Origin: Alphaproteobacteria bacterium PA2
GTDB taxonomy: Bacteria; Pseudomonadota; Alphaproteobacteria; Caulobacterales; Caulobacteraceae
Assembly (NCBI GenBank): GCA_002256425.1
Contig: NKIZ01000001.1
Span: forward strand, 1,199,943 to 1,263,942
Direction of reading: 5' to 3'
DNA: 64,000 nt
Shown: positions 1 to 8,166 of the stretch, piece after piece
How the letters are laid out: each line of letters begins with the position of its first letter
How positions within the stretch are numbered: the stretch's first letter is position 1
Position numbers and translations under genes: made by a program
Notes under the pieces: model-generated
The model's database searches: none
Told to the model about the DNA's origin: nothing
Seen by the model: the letters and a program-made list of their open reading frames with translations, nothing else

Positions 1-177
1 GGCCTTGGTGATTTCACCGGCCTCTTTCAGATCCAGATTTGAGTAGAGCAGGGCCTTGGGCTGTCCAAGGGTCAGGGTCATGGCGAACAGGGCCGCTGCG
101 ACGCCGGCGCCTATGCCGATGATCGCGGCAAGACGTCCGAAACCGAACCTTTGCAATGCGGCGACAAAACCGTTCAA
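1..177 (-). CDS. fliF: Flagellar MS-ring protein FliF, N-terminal 59 codons (runs off the left edge)
   Basis: The reverse strand from 177 to 1 is open for 59 codons. It encodes a short cytoplasmic N-terminus (NGFVAALQRFGFGRL), one transmembrane helix at about residues 15-36, and then the motif LLYSNLDLKEAGEITKA, which is typical of the start of the FliF periplasmic ring-building domain. FliF forms the inner-membrane MS ring on which the flagellar rotor and export gate assemble. An in-frame TAG lies at 195-193 and the only possible initiator after it is TTG at 177-175, so translation probably starts at TTG. The rest of the gene, and probably further flagellar genes, lies outside the window. 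Confidence 0.85.
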   Translation of the reverse strand, partial: MNGFVAALQRFGFGRLAAIIGIGAGVAAALFAMTLTLGQPKALLYSNLDLKEAGEITKA

Positions 178-240
178 CGCCCTGGGTCCCCACTACCAAA
201 AAGCGGGGCACAAACTGATGTCACCCGCCGCTAGGCAGGA

Positions 241-260
241 TTTACCCACCACATGGTAAA
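241..260. promoter_or_regulatory. Inverted repeat upstream of fliF
   Basis: TTTACC, eight bases, GGTAAA forms a perfect inverted repeat about 65-85 bp upstream of the fliF TTG start. It could be a regulator site for fliF. It does not match the CtrA consensus (TTAA-N7-TTAA), so its identity is unknown. The rest of 178-309 holds no gene that I can support. Confidence 0.25.
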
Positions 261-309
261 CGCCGCGTTTATGGATGGGGAGGTGGGCAAAATTTTCTCT
301 GCTGCGCGG

Positions 310-2430
310 TCAGCTTGCCCAGGGGGTCAAAGCCCCCCAGCGGTAGAGCAGGATCGCAAAGACAGCGAAAATGATGACCGTCGCCAGATACCCGGCCTTT
401 CGGGCAACAGACCAGCTGTCCACCCGGCGTCCGCCCCGAAGGACTGCCGGCGCAATCAGGGCGGAGAGCAGTGTGAATCCCGCCGCCGCCACAGCACAGG
501 CCGAGCCCAGTAGGATGAACGGGCCGGGCCAGCTGTACATGATGTTGGCGACATCCCCGGTCTTGGCCACCCAGATCAGGAACAGGACAAAGGCAGCAAT
601 CCAGAGGACTGCCTGAAGTCCCTGAATCAGGCCTGCACGGCTCTGGATCGACGTTTCGCGGAAGTCCCGGCGATTGCGGATCAGTCCGCCAAGCAGGGTT
701 GCGACGGAGGCAAGGACGGTCAGGATCGCGCTCGCCAGAATTGTATTCGGGCGATCCCAGATTTGCGCCCTCGTGAAAACCTGGGTGTTCAGGGAGGTGA
801 CAATGGCGCGGGCACGGCCATTGGATACTGCGAAAACCAGATGGTCGACGCCATTGTCGGCCACAAAGCGGCCCTTGGCAGGATCCCCTTCAGGAACCCA
901 GCTGCGCACCTGCCCGGCATGGGTCAGCAGTCGCCCATCCTTGGTCACCTCGACCTTCATTCCGCCGATCAGCCGGCCGACGAAAGCCTCGAGTCCGCCA
1001 TATGCCCGGCGCGAGCCGAGATAGTACCCGTCGTACATTGACCGCACATCAAGCAGCCGCAAATTGCCGGCGCGGGGATAGTGGGTAGGCGTTGCATAGA
1101 ACTGCTCAACAATCCTCTGGGCCAGCCGATCGGTCAGGGCCTGGCCGGTGTCGGAATTGGTCGAGATGAAGACCCCCAGTCCCAGATCCGGAACCAGGAC
1201 CATGTTGGACATGAAGCTCAGGGTCGCGCCGGCATGGCCAAAACCCTTGTATCCGCCCGGCAGGTTGTACTCGATGAATCCGTGACGCCAGCCATTGATC
1301 CCTTTGGGGGTCCGGCGGATTGGCGTGCGGAAGGCGTTGGCCGTCGAAGGGCCGTAGATCGAGACGCCATCCAGGGCGCCGTCATTGAGAAGGGCGGCCA
1401 TGTAACGCCCCATATCTCCAGCTGTAGAGGATGCTGAGCCCGCCGGGCCGGCGTGACCGATCAGCTCATAGGGGCGCTTCACAAAGCTGGATCCGGCCCA
1501 GAAATAGCCTTCGGCAAGGTCAGATCTCAGCCTCTCGGGCATGGGGGCGGGCAGGCGGCTCAATACAGGACGCTCTTCGCGGAAGGTCGTATGCCCAAGG
1601 CCCAGCGGCGTGAAGATCTCGTCTTCCACCAGCCGTTCAAAGGGGCGGCCGCTGGAATAGGAAACTGCCGCTCCAGCGAGGGCGGCGCCATAGTTCGAAT
1701 AGGAGGCCATGGCTCCGGGGGCGGCGATGCGCCTTGGGCGTTCCTGCCGGAGATAGTCCACCAGGCTCCGCTCGCGGGATGGATAGCGTTCCATCAACTG
1801 GCCAAGGGCGCGGTCCTCGAACCCTGCAGAGTGCTCCATGAGATTCCGAACGGTGACCGGGGTCTCATAGCCCTGATTACGAACCTGAATACCTTCAGGA
1901 AGATAGAGGTTAATCGGACCATCAATCCTGATACGCCCGGCCTCAACCTCCCGCATCAGGGCGATCCAGGTGAAGGTCTTGGAGATCGATCCAATTCTGA
2001 ACAGGGTGGTGTCCGGATTGACCCGCCGGAGAGGCGAAAGAGAGGCCGCGCCATAGCCCTTCTTGAGGACGATCTGGCCGTTCTGCACCACAGACAAGGT
2101 AACGCCGGCCACATGTTCCCGGTCCATGGCGTCGCGGACCAGTCCATCCACATAGGCTTCGAGTTCCCCTGGGGGCAGGGTCAGTCCGGGCGTCAGGCGG
2201 GCGCCGACCTGGGTAGGGAGCGCCGGGCCTGTCAGGGGTTGCAAGGTACTGGCTGTCGCCGTGGCGGCGGCGCGGACGCCGCTGGTGGGGGCCTTCGGTT
2301 TGGGCTTCTTCACCAGGGCCGAATAGGGGATCGGTTTGCTGGGAAGCGCCGGCGTCGACTGGGCGGCGGCAGAGCCCGCTGTCAATGACAGTCCGGCCAG
2401 GAGGACGACCAGGGTCTTTGCGAAGGTCAT
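310..2430 (-). CDS. Serine hydrolase of the beta-lactamase/transpeptidase-like superfamily (class C type)
   Basis: The protein has 706 residues. A signal peptide (about 1-24, ending AAAQ) precedes a proline/lysine-rich linker, and the beta-lactamase fold follows from about residue 85. The catalytic SxxK motif is SISK at about 148-151, a Y-S-N motif follows near 247 (ASYSNYG), and the third motif is H-A-G (FGHAGATLSF). This pattern is usual for penicillin-binding-like esterases and D-aminopeptidases. The C-terminal third carries several hydrophobic segments, so the protein is probably inner-membrane anchored with a periplasmic catalytic domain. It lies 62 bp downstream of the C13 peptidase gene on the same strand and may be the last gene of that operon. 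The substrate cannot be told from sequence. Confidence 0.8.
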   Translation of the reverse strand: MTFAKTLVVLLAGLSLTAGSAAAQSTPALPSKPIPYSALVKKPKPKAPTSGVRAAATATASTLQPLTGPALPTQVGARLTPGLTLPPGELEAYVDGLVRDAMDREHVAGVTLSVVQNGQIVLKKGYGAASLSPLRRVNPDTTLFRIGSISKTFTWIALMREVEAGRIRIDGPINLYLPEGIQVRNQGYETPVTVRNLMEHSAGFEDRALGQLMERYPSRERSLVDYLRQERPRRIAAPGAMASYSNYGAALAGAAVSYSSGRPFERLVEDEIFTPLGLGHTTFREERPVLSRLPAPMPERLRSDLAEGYFWAGSSFVKRPYELIGHAGPAGSASSTAGDMGRYMAALLNDGALDGVSIYGPSTANAFRTPIRRTPKGINGWRHGFIEYNLPGGYKGFGHAGATLSFMSNMVLVPDLGLGVFISTNSDTGQALTDRLAQRIVEQFYATPTHYPRAGNLRLLDVRSMYDGYYLGSRRAYGGLEAFVGRLIGGMKVEVTKDGRLLTHAGQVRSWVPEGDPAKGRFVADNGVDHLVFAVSNGRARAIVTSLNTQVFTRAQIWDRPNTILASAILTVLASVATLLGGLIRNRRDFRETSIQSRAGLIQGLQAVLWIAAFVLFLIWVAKTGDVANIMYSWPGPFILLGSACAVAAAGFTLLSALIAPAVLRGGRRVDSWSVARKAGYLATVIIFAVFAILLYRWGALTPWAS

Positions 2431-2492
2431 TGTGGAAGGCCGGCTCTTTTCGAAAGGGGACGGCGATCTTTTAGGGCGTCAGACTGCTTTCG

Positions 2493-3281
2493 CTAACCCC
2501 CTTTTGTCGCTCCCGGCGGGGGAAGTGGATAAAGTGGCAGCATGGGGCGCAATTGCGGGCCGATGTAGAGTTGTGGTTCCGAAGGCGGCGCCATTTTCTC
2601 TTTAATTTCCCTGTCGGCGACGCAGGCCTGGATCTGGCTCCCGAGGCTGGGAAAGTCCTTTGCCTGTGGGGTCGTCTGCAGGAAGCAGTCATCGAAATAG
2701 GGATACTTGTCCGACTCCCCGCAACCAAAGGAGGTCCGATCCGGCCTCGCTGCCGTCAGGACCATGCGATTGTCGCTGCCAAGTTCAGGCACGAAGATAC
2801 CGGAATAGCAGGCGGAAATGACGACAATGGTCGGCCGCGGGCCGCAGGTCCTGTCCAGCATGGTCCCCAGAATGCCAGGGGGCAGGATACTCTGGTCGAC
2901 GACCACACCGGTCGGTGCGCCGTGGGATGTGAAATAGACAAGGCAACCGTCCGGCGCCTTGGCCGTCAATGAAACCAGGGCGTCATAAATGACCTTGGGT
3001 TCGGTCTTGGCGGGGTTGGTGTCCTTGTATCGTTCGGGCCTGACCGAGAACTGTTTGAGGTTCTCTGGCGCAAAGCCCATGCGGACCAGTTCCTTCGAGA
3101 CATCCCGCCGGGCATTGTCAAAGGCCTCAGAAGGACCGCCGGAATGGGCGTGCCAGTCGCCTGCCACCACAATGGCGGCCCAACGGCTGAAGGGCGATTC
3201 CGCCATGGCCGGACTTACGCCCAGCAGGAGGACGCCGAAAACCAGGGCGACAAGGCGCCGAACGCGATCGGCGGAGGCCAT
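2493..3281 (-). CDS. Secreted C13-family (legumain-like) cysteine peptidase
   Basis: The protein has 262 residues with an N-terminal signal peptide (about 1-27, ending AMA). The caspase-fold signature of peptidase family C13 is clear: a hydrophobic strand followed by Ser-His-Gly (His at about 120 in YFTSHG), and a second strand followed by SACYSG (Cys at about 158). Together these give the His-Cys catalytic dyad. It probably acts as an extracytoplasmic peptidase, with Asn/Asp specificity expected from the family but not shown here. The start ATG overlaps the thioesterase stop by one base, which implies translational coupling. Confidence 0.8.
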   Translation of the reverse strand: MASADRVRRLVALVFGVLLLGVSPAMAESPFSRWAAIVVAGDWHAHSGGPSEAFDNARRDVSKELVRMGFAPENLKQFSVRPERYKDTNPAKTEPKVIYDALVSLTAKAPDGCLVYFTSHGAPTGVVVDQSILPPGILGTMLDRTCGPRPTIVVISACYSGIFVPELGSDNRMVLTAARPDRTSFGCGESDKYPYFDDCFLQTTPQAKDFPSLGSQIQACVADREIKEKMAPPSEPQLYIGPQLRPMLPLYPLPPPGATKGG

Positions 3282-3751
3282 TACTTCTTGTAGCTCTGGA
3301 AGGGTGTGGGTACGGCGGTCCCGGTGGCCTTGGCCAGCAGGCGACCTTCCGGATCATAGAGTTCGCCCTCCGTGAAGGCGATGGTCCTGCCCCATTTGAC
3401 CACGCGTCCAATGCCCTTGATGGGGCCTGGCTGGGCGGGGCGGTAGAAGCTGGTCTTCATCTCGGCGGTTGGCGCCACGTGCGTCATGCCGGAAGCCACC
3501 ATGCAGGCAACCGACATGGCCTCGTCCAGCATGGCGCAGAGGTAACCACCCTGAATCTGCTTCATTGGGTTGAGCAGAAGCTCGGCCCGGGCGTCAAAGG
3601 CCACTTCCACCATCTTCTGGGCCTGGCTCACCGAAATGATGGCGAACCCAAGGGTCTGGGAGCCCGTTGGCTGGTTCTTGGTGCGCTGGAACCTGGCCAG
3701 AATGGCCTCGTCGGTAAGTTCCTCTGGGGTGGTCGACGCAACGTCGGTCAT
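3281..3751 (-). CDS. PaaI-family hotdog-fold thioesterase
   Basis: The 156-residue protein has the hotdog-fold thioesterase layout: the helix-turn segment N-P-M-K-Q-I-Q-G-G-Y-L, followed by the acidic residue in AMLDEAMS, and a later strand AEMKTSFYRPAQPG. Such enzymes hydrolyse acyl-CoA thioesters, often aromatic or medium-chain. It sits 12 bp downstream of sspB and overlaps the C13 peptidase start by one base, consistent with one transcript. The substrate is unknown. Confidence 0.8.
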   Translation of the reverse strand: MTDVASTTPEELTDEAILARFQRTKNQPTGSQTLGFAIISVSQAQKMVEVAFDARAELLLNPMKQIQGGYLCAMLDEAMSVACMVASGMTHVAPTAEMKTSFYRPAQPGPIKGIGRVVKWGRTIAFTEGELYDPEGRLLAKATGTAVPTPFQSYKK

Positions 3752-3763
3752 TGGTCTTGAAAC

Positions 3764-4234
3764 CTATTTCTTCCGGAAATGATCGAGGGACACGACATTC
3801 GGCGCGTCGGGATCCACTGGCGCTTCCGGCTCGGCTGCGGCCGGCTCGGCTTCGACAGACGGGGTTGCTTCAAACTGAAGCAGGAACTGTACGCTCGGAT
3901 CGTAGAAGCGCGTCAATGCGGCATAGGGCACCGAGAGGGCCTTGGGCTGGCCGCCAAACTTGAGCGTCACCGAGAAGAAGGTTTCGCCGGGAGCCAGGTC
4001 CCAGAACTGATGCTGCAGGACGATCGTCATCTCGTCCGGATATTTCGAGAGCAGGTCAACGGGCCCAGTGACCCCCGGCGCCCGGGTCTTGAAGGTAATG
4101 TAGAGATGGTGCGCACCGGGCAGGCCTCCGGGCAGGGCCGCCTTGCGCAAGGCAGACTTGACGACGCCACGCAGGGCTTCCTGCGCCATGGCGTCATAGT
4201 GCATCAAGTCTTCGACAGGCGGATCTTGAGCCAT
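3764..4234 (-). CDS. sspB: ClpXP adaptor protein SspB (alphaproteobacterial type)
   Basis: The 156-residue protein matches SspB-alpha. An N-terminal helix (YDAMAQEALRGVVKSALRKA) is followed by the substrate-binding beta fold (HHLYITFKT, LSKYPDEMTIVLQHQFWDL, FSVTLKFGG). An acidic, proline-rich flexible linker then leads to the C-terminal ClpX-binding tail NVVSLDHFRKK. SspB tethers ssrA-tagged proteins to ClpXP for degradation. The tmRNA gene that encodes the tag lies about 2.2 kb away on the same strand. It appears to be the first gene of the run continuing to about 310. Confidence 0.9.
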   Translation of the reverse strand: MAQDPPVEDLMHYDAMAQEALRGVVKSALRKAALPGGLPGAHHLYITFKTRAPGVTGPVDLLSKYPDEMTIVLQHQFWDLAPGETFFSVTLKFGGQPKALSVPYAALTRFYDPSVQFLLQFEATPSVEAEPAAAEPEAPVDPDAPNVVSLDHFRKK

Positions 4235-4368
4235 GGGGTCTCCAACAGTCAGGCGTGTACTGAACCTAGCGTTTCATTCGTAGGGCGCAAGGATCGCTCT
4301 TCGATAGTCGCATACCCGAACCCATTGATACCCCAAAATCTATTGCCTTATCCCGCGGAGCCCGGGGC

Positions 4369-6315
4369 CTAGCGGGTCACGATCGGAAAGTCCGGCCTGG
4401 GCGGGTCGAACCAAGACATCAGCCGGGCCAGGGCGCCAGTGTCGCCGGCGACCTTTACCTCGCCCCTGGCGATATGCGGGCCCAGGGGCTTACCGCCAAC
4501 CAGTGCGTTGAGCAGGATCTGGCGGTTCAGGGTCAGGGTGGCGTCTGCGGGCGCGCCCTCTGCCGAAGGCTCTGCGGTCAGAACCCCATGTTTGACCTGC
4601 AGGACGAACCTCTCCCTGCGTTCAGGGAAGACAAAGGCCACGCGCAACTGGCTTTCACCGGCCCTGGCCGGATTGATCCTGACGGCGAGCAGATCGAAGA
4701 TCATCGATGAATTGAGCGCGCCAACCACATCGCTGGATCCAGCGCCCTGGATTCCTGAAGCAACGCCATTCCTCAGCTCGCCCACCGCTGTCAGGTACAT
4801 GTTGCGCCAGATGGCGCTCTCGGCCTGATAGCCAAGCTGCTCATAGGTCCTGGCGAGCAGGAGCCTTGCGTCCGTCGCCTTGTCATCGGCCATGACCACA
4901 TTGTTGAGCAGGGTCGCCGCCCATCCATAGTCGCCCTTGTCGAAGGCGGCCTGAGCCAGACCGACCACCTTTTCCGAGCCGCCCATGGCGTCGACATAGC
5001 GGCGGCCCTCCTCGGCCGGGGGCAGGACGGCAAGATGCACCGGGTTGGCGTCGTACCAGCCCATATAGCGCTGATAGACCGCACGGCTGTTGAAGCTCAT
5101 GGTCCCGTAATAGCCCCGGTTGAACCAGTCCCTGGCCAGGACCGGCGGCAGGGAAATCTGGCTCGCGATCTCGGAGCCGACCAAGCCGCCGTTCATCAGT
5201 CGAACGGATTGGTCGTGCAGGTATTTGTAGGCGTCCCGGTGATCGGCCAGGAATGACTTCACGACCGGCTGGCCGAAGCGTGGCCAGCCGTGGCTTGTGA
5301 ACATGACGTCGCTGCGGTCAGCAAAGAGGTTGATGGACTGTGTCAGGTCGTCAGCCCATGCCTTGGCGTCCCGCACGAGGGCGCCCCTGGGGGTCAGGAC
5401 ATTGTGCATGGAGACATTGGCGTTCTCCGCCATGCAGAGGACCCGCCAGTCCGGGAAGTACAGGTTCATCTCGGCCGGCGCTTCGGTCCCCGGCGTCATC
5501 TGGAAGACCATTTTCACCCCGTCGACCTGCAGGGTCTGGCCCGTGTGATCTATGGTCACCGTCGGCGCGATCAGGGTGATGGTCCCTTTTGGTATGCCCT
5601 GGCCAATGCCTGAACTGACCTGGCCGGTCGGGCCGGGGGGCAGCGTGTAGCCGAACTGGTACTGCGCCCTGCGGTTCATGGCCGGTCCGGCGATGACGTT
5701 CTCGCTTACGGCCTCCTTGAGGAACCCTTCCGGTGCAATGACTTTCACCTTGCCGGCGTCAACCTCGGCCTGGGTGACAATGCCCCGGACGCCGCCGAAA
5801 TGATCGCTGTGACTGTGGGTGTAGATGACCGCGACAATCGGCCTGGCGCCGAGCTTTTCGGTAACCAGGTCAAGGGCGGCCCTGGCGGTCTCAGCTGTCG
5901 TCAGGGGATCAATGACGATCCAGCCCTTCGAGCCCTTGATGAAGGTGATGTTGGAAACGTCAAATCCCCGGACCTGCCAGATATTGTCCGACACCTGGAA
6001 GAGACCATTTTTCGCCAGCAGTCCTGCATGGCGCCAGAGGCTGGGATTTACCGTGTCGGGCGCCGGGCCCTGGAGGAAGTCATAGGCCTTCAGATCCCAG
6101 GCCACTGCGCCATCAGCACGTTTGATCAGCGGGTCCGCTCTGGTTCCCAGAAATCCATGGTCTGCAAAGTCGAAATCCTGGCGGTCTTCAAAGGGCAGGG
6201 TCGCCTTCAGGGCCTCCTGCGCCTGGACGGTCGCTTTCGTCGCAGGTTCCGCCGCCTGGGCGCTACCTGCGGCCAGCAGCCCCATGGCCATGAATGCAGC
6301 CTTGCCCCAGGACAT
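4369..6315 (-). CDS. Alkylsulfatase-type metallo-beta-lactamase-fold hydrolase (SdsA1-like), secreted
   Basis: The protein has 648 residues with this start. ATG at 6315 is preceded by GGGGAGAG and opens a good signal peptide (MSWGKAAFMAMGLLAAGSAQAA); an upstream in-frame extension to 6375 has no such support. The metal-binding motif is THSHSDH at about 166-172, followed by further metal ligands typical of the family. A dimerisation/alkylsulfatase middle domain follows, then an SCP2-like C-terminal domain that binds hydrophobic alkyl chains. Family members release alkyl alcohol and sulfate from alkyl sulfates such as dodecyl sulfate. Secretion implies a periplasmic or extracellular role. Confidence 0.85.
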   Translation of the reverse strand: MSWGKAAFMAMGLLAAGSAQAAEPATKATVQAQEALKATLPFEDRQDFDFADHGFLGTRADPLIKRADGAVAWDLKAYDFLQGPAPDTVNPSLWRHAGLLAKNGLFQVSDNIWQVRGFDVSNITFIKGSKGWIVIDPLTTAETARAALDLVTEKLGARPIVAVIYTHSHSDHFGGVRGIVTQAEVDAGKVKVIAPEGFLKEAVSENVIAGPAMNRRAQYQFGYTLPPGPTGQVSSGIGQGIPKGTITLIAPTVTIDHTGQTLQVDGVKMVFQMTPGTEAPAEMNLYFPDWRVLCMAENANVSMHNVLTPRGALVRDAKAWADDLTQSINLFADRSDVMFTSHGWPRFGQPVVKSFLADHRDAYKYLHDQSVRLMNGGLVGSEIASQISLPPVLARDWFNRGYYGTMSFNSRAVYQRYMGWYDANPVHLAVLPPAEEGRRYVDAMGGSEKVVGLAQAAFDKGDYGWAATLLNNVVMADDKATDARLLLARTYEQLGYQAESAIWRNMYLTAVGELRNGVASGIQGAGSSDVVGALNSSMIFDLLAVRINPARAGESQLRVAFVFPERRERFVLQVKHGVLTAEPSAEGAPADATLTLNRQILLNALVGGKPLGPHIARGEVKVAGDTGALARLMSWFDPPRPDFPIVTR

Positions 6316-6430
6316 TGGCGTCTCTCCCCTTTGATGCCTTTCCGCGACCATGATTTGGGTCGGACAAGGGCGCAAGACGGGATGTCGTGAAGGTGGAGGG
6401 CTTCTGTTGCAAGGCGCCCTCCGGGCCCCG

Positions 6431-6713
6431 CCTAACGCTGCTAAGACGTTAGGAGTTTAGGTCGAAATCTATCGGGTCGCTTACGCGGCCAAACGGACTT
6501 CTTCAGCGAAGTTATCGTTCGCATTTACATTAATGGCCCGAGACGGTGAGCCACGCCGGAAGAAAGCAACACCTTTACACGTCTGTCGATGCTGATCGGC
6601 CCCGCACTTTCCGGCGATACCCGGGGGAAGATTGGTGGAGCCGCCGGGAATCGCACCCGGGTCCAGTCCGCTTATTACGTGCGCGTTTATCCTCATAGTC
6701 CGGCAAGCCGGAC
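6431..6713 (-). ncRNA. ssrA: Transfer-messenger RNA, circularly permuted two-piece form
   Basis: On the minus strand the acceptor piece comes first. A strong hairpin (GTCCGGC-TT-GCCGGAC) is followed by a T-arm (CCGGG, 7-nt loop, CCCGG) and CGGCTCC-A-CCA, ending at 6633. About 29 nt later the coding piece begins at 6603 with GGGGCCG, which pairs with CGGCTCC over 7 bp. The third pair is G-U, the alanine identity element. The tag frame ends at 6481 and encodes (A)NANDNFAEEVRLAA followed by TAA; the LAA end is a ClpX degron. A 7-bp hairpin at 6431-6453 closes the coding piece. tmRNA rescues stalled ribosomes and tags their products. The outer ends are estimates: the 5' end comes from the promoter and the 3' end from the hairpin. 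Confidence 0.92.
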
Positions 6714-6719
6714 CCCATG

Positions 6720-6727
6720 GATATAGG
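6720..6727 (-). promoter_or_regulatory. Probable -10 element of the ssrA promoter
   Basis: On the minus strand the octamer CCTATATC matches 7 of 8 positions of the Caulobacter sigma-70 -10 consensus GCTANAWC. It lies just upstream of the tmRNA acceptor piece, placing the transcription start near 6713. The -35 region is only weakly matched (CTTCAA near 6744-6749). Confidence 0.5.
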
Positions 6728-6885
6728 CCCAAAGCCGTCGGGATTGAAGGGGTCGTGTGAGATTGGCGGTCCAGACCCCTCCTGGCCGCCTGTTCGTCAT
6801 GAATCGACGGATAAATTCGCGGATGAACTGGGTGATCTGCGTGCGGGGTTCTAGGCTGGGACCGCAATCATCCCCGGGACTGCCG

Positions 6886-7476
6886 ATGAACCATTTCCTC
6901 TATTCCGTCAGACCTCTGGCCCTCGACCTCGCCGCCACCCTGTTCTTCTACCTTGTGCTGGTCACCACCCACAGCGTCCCCCTGGCGACCGGGCTGGGCA
7001 TGGCCCTGGGCGCCGGACTCGTGGCTTTCAAGCTTCTCAGGGGTGAGGCCGTGGCGCCCATGCAATGGACCAGCCTGGCCCTTGTGGTGGTCATGGGCGG
7101 CCTGACCCTGATTACCCACGACGCCCGGTTTGTCCTCGTCAAGGCGACCATTGTCTATGTTGCGATCGGCGCAACCATGCTCGAAAGGGGCTGGATGTAC
7201 CGCTATATCCCGCCCATCGCGGTTGACCATGTCCCCCGCTCGCTGGTGGTCGGGTTTGGCTATGTCTGGGCTGCGCTGATCTTTGGCTCGGGCATACTGA
7301 ACCTCTACCTGACCTTCACGGAGGCCCCCCAGACCGTAGCAAAGGTCATGGGGCTGTGGGCGCCGGGATCGAAGATTGCGCTCTTCCTGATCCAGTTCTT
7401 CCTGATGCGGGCCATTGCACGCCGCAACTATTTTGCCGCAGCTGCTGCGACTGACGGAGAGCCAGCCCGGACCTAG
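6886..7476 (+). CDS. yciB: Inner-membrane septation-protein-A family protein (YciB/IspZ)
   Basis: The 196-residue polytopic membrane protein contains about five to six transmembrane helices and the family features PLALDLAATLFFYL near the N-terminus and a C-terminal FGYVWAALIFGSGILNLYL segment. YciB proteins sit in the inner membrane and affect septation and envelope synthesis in enterobacteria and Shigella. ATG at 6886 begins the conserved family N-terminus; the frame is open further upstream but that part has no family resemblance. The stop shares CTAG with the convergent ilvH stop. Confidence 0.82.
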   Translation: MNHFLYSVRPLALDLAATLFFYLVLVTTHSVPLATGLGMALGAGLVAFKLLRGEAVAPMQWTSLALVVVMGGLTLITHDARFVLVKATIVYVAIGATMLERGWMYRYIPPIAVDHVPRSLVVGFGYVWAALIFGSGILNLYLTFTEAPQTVAKVMGLWAPGSKIALFLIQFFLMRAIARRNYFAAAAATDGEPART

Positions 7477-8021
7477 ATGGCGCTTCCGCCCCGGGTGATC
7501 GACAGGACGCCAGTGCGGGAGAGTTCCACCAGGCCAAGCGGCCGCATCAGATCCACAAACTTGTCGATCTTGGTCGAGGCGCCGGTGATTTCGAAAATGA
7601 AGCTGTCTATTGCGGTGTCGAGCACCTTGGCGCGGAAGATCTCGCCAATACGCAGGGCTTCAACCCGGTCAACACCGGTTCCCTTGACCTTCACCAGGGC
7701 CAGTTCGCGTTCCAGGCCATTGGGGTCGCGGCTGACATCCTGAACGTCACGGGTCGCAACCATCTTCTGAAGTTGGGCCTCGATCTGCGTGAGAACAGCG
7801 GGCGCGCCACGGGTCACGATGGTGACGCGGCTGGTGTGGGAGTTGCGATCGGTTTCCGCAACCGTCAGGCTTTCAATGTTGTAGCCACGGGCTGCAAACA
7901 GGCCGACAAGCCTGTGGAGCACTCCGGGTTCGTTCTCCACAAGTATGGCGTATGTGGCCTGACGGTCAGCCTCATCGGTATGGGCCAGATCATAGACAGA
8001 TGCAGGTTGGGCGTCGGACAT
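7473..8021 (-). CDS. ilvH: Acetolactate synthase small (regulatory) subunit
   Basis: The 182-residue protein has an N-terminal ACT domain (YAILVENEPGVLHRLVGLFA, then GYNIESLTVAETD) that binds the feedback inhibitor valine. A C-terminal ALS_ss domain (RELALVKVKG ... FEITGASTKIDKFVDLM ... RTGVLSITRG) contacts the catalytic subunit. It regulates the first common step of branched-chain amino acid synthesis. ATG at 8021 follows GAGAGC; an in-frame start at 8078 is less likely. The catalytic subunit gene lies about 9.6 kb away on the same strand rather than adjacent. Confidence 0.93.
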   Translation of the reverse strand: MSDAQPASVYDLAHTDEADRQATYAILVENEPGVLHRLVGLFAARGYNIESLTVAETDRNSHTSRVTIVTRGAPAVLTQIEAQLQKMVATRDVQDVSRDPNGLERELALVKVKGTGVDRVEALRIGEIFRAKVLDTAIDSFIFEITGASTKIDKFVDLMRPLGLVELSRTGVLSITRGGSAI

Positions 8022-8166
8022 GGCGCTCTCGTTGGATTGATTGTCGCTGGACGTCTCATATGCGGAGGCAGGGGGCAAGAGGCGTCATAATCGTCCGGAT
8101 ACGCACTATTTGTGACATATGGCGTGAATCACTGTCTTTGGGGCGCTAGCACGAGGCGAATTCGGA

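Noticed and set aside
1453..2388. A 311-codon open frame antisense to the serine hydrolase gene
   Set aside because: Glycine/arginine-rich shadow, no ribosome site, lies opposite signal peptide and catalytic motifs of the real gene.
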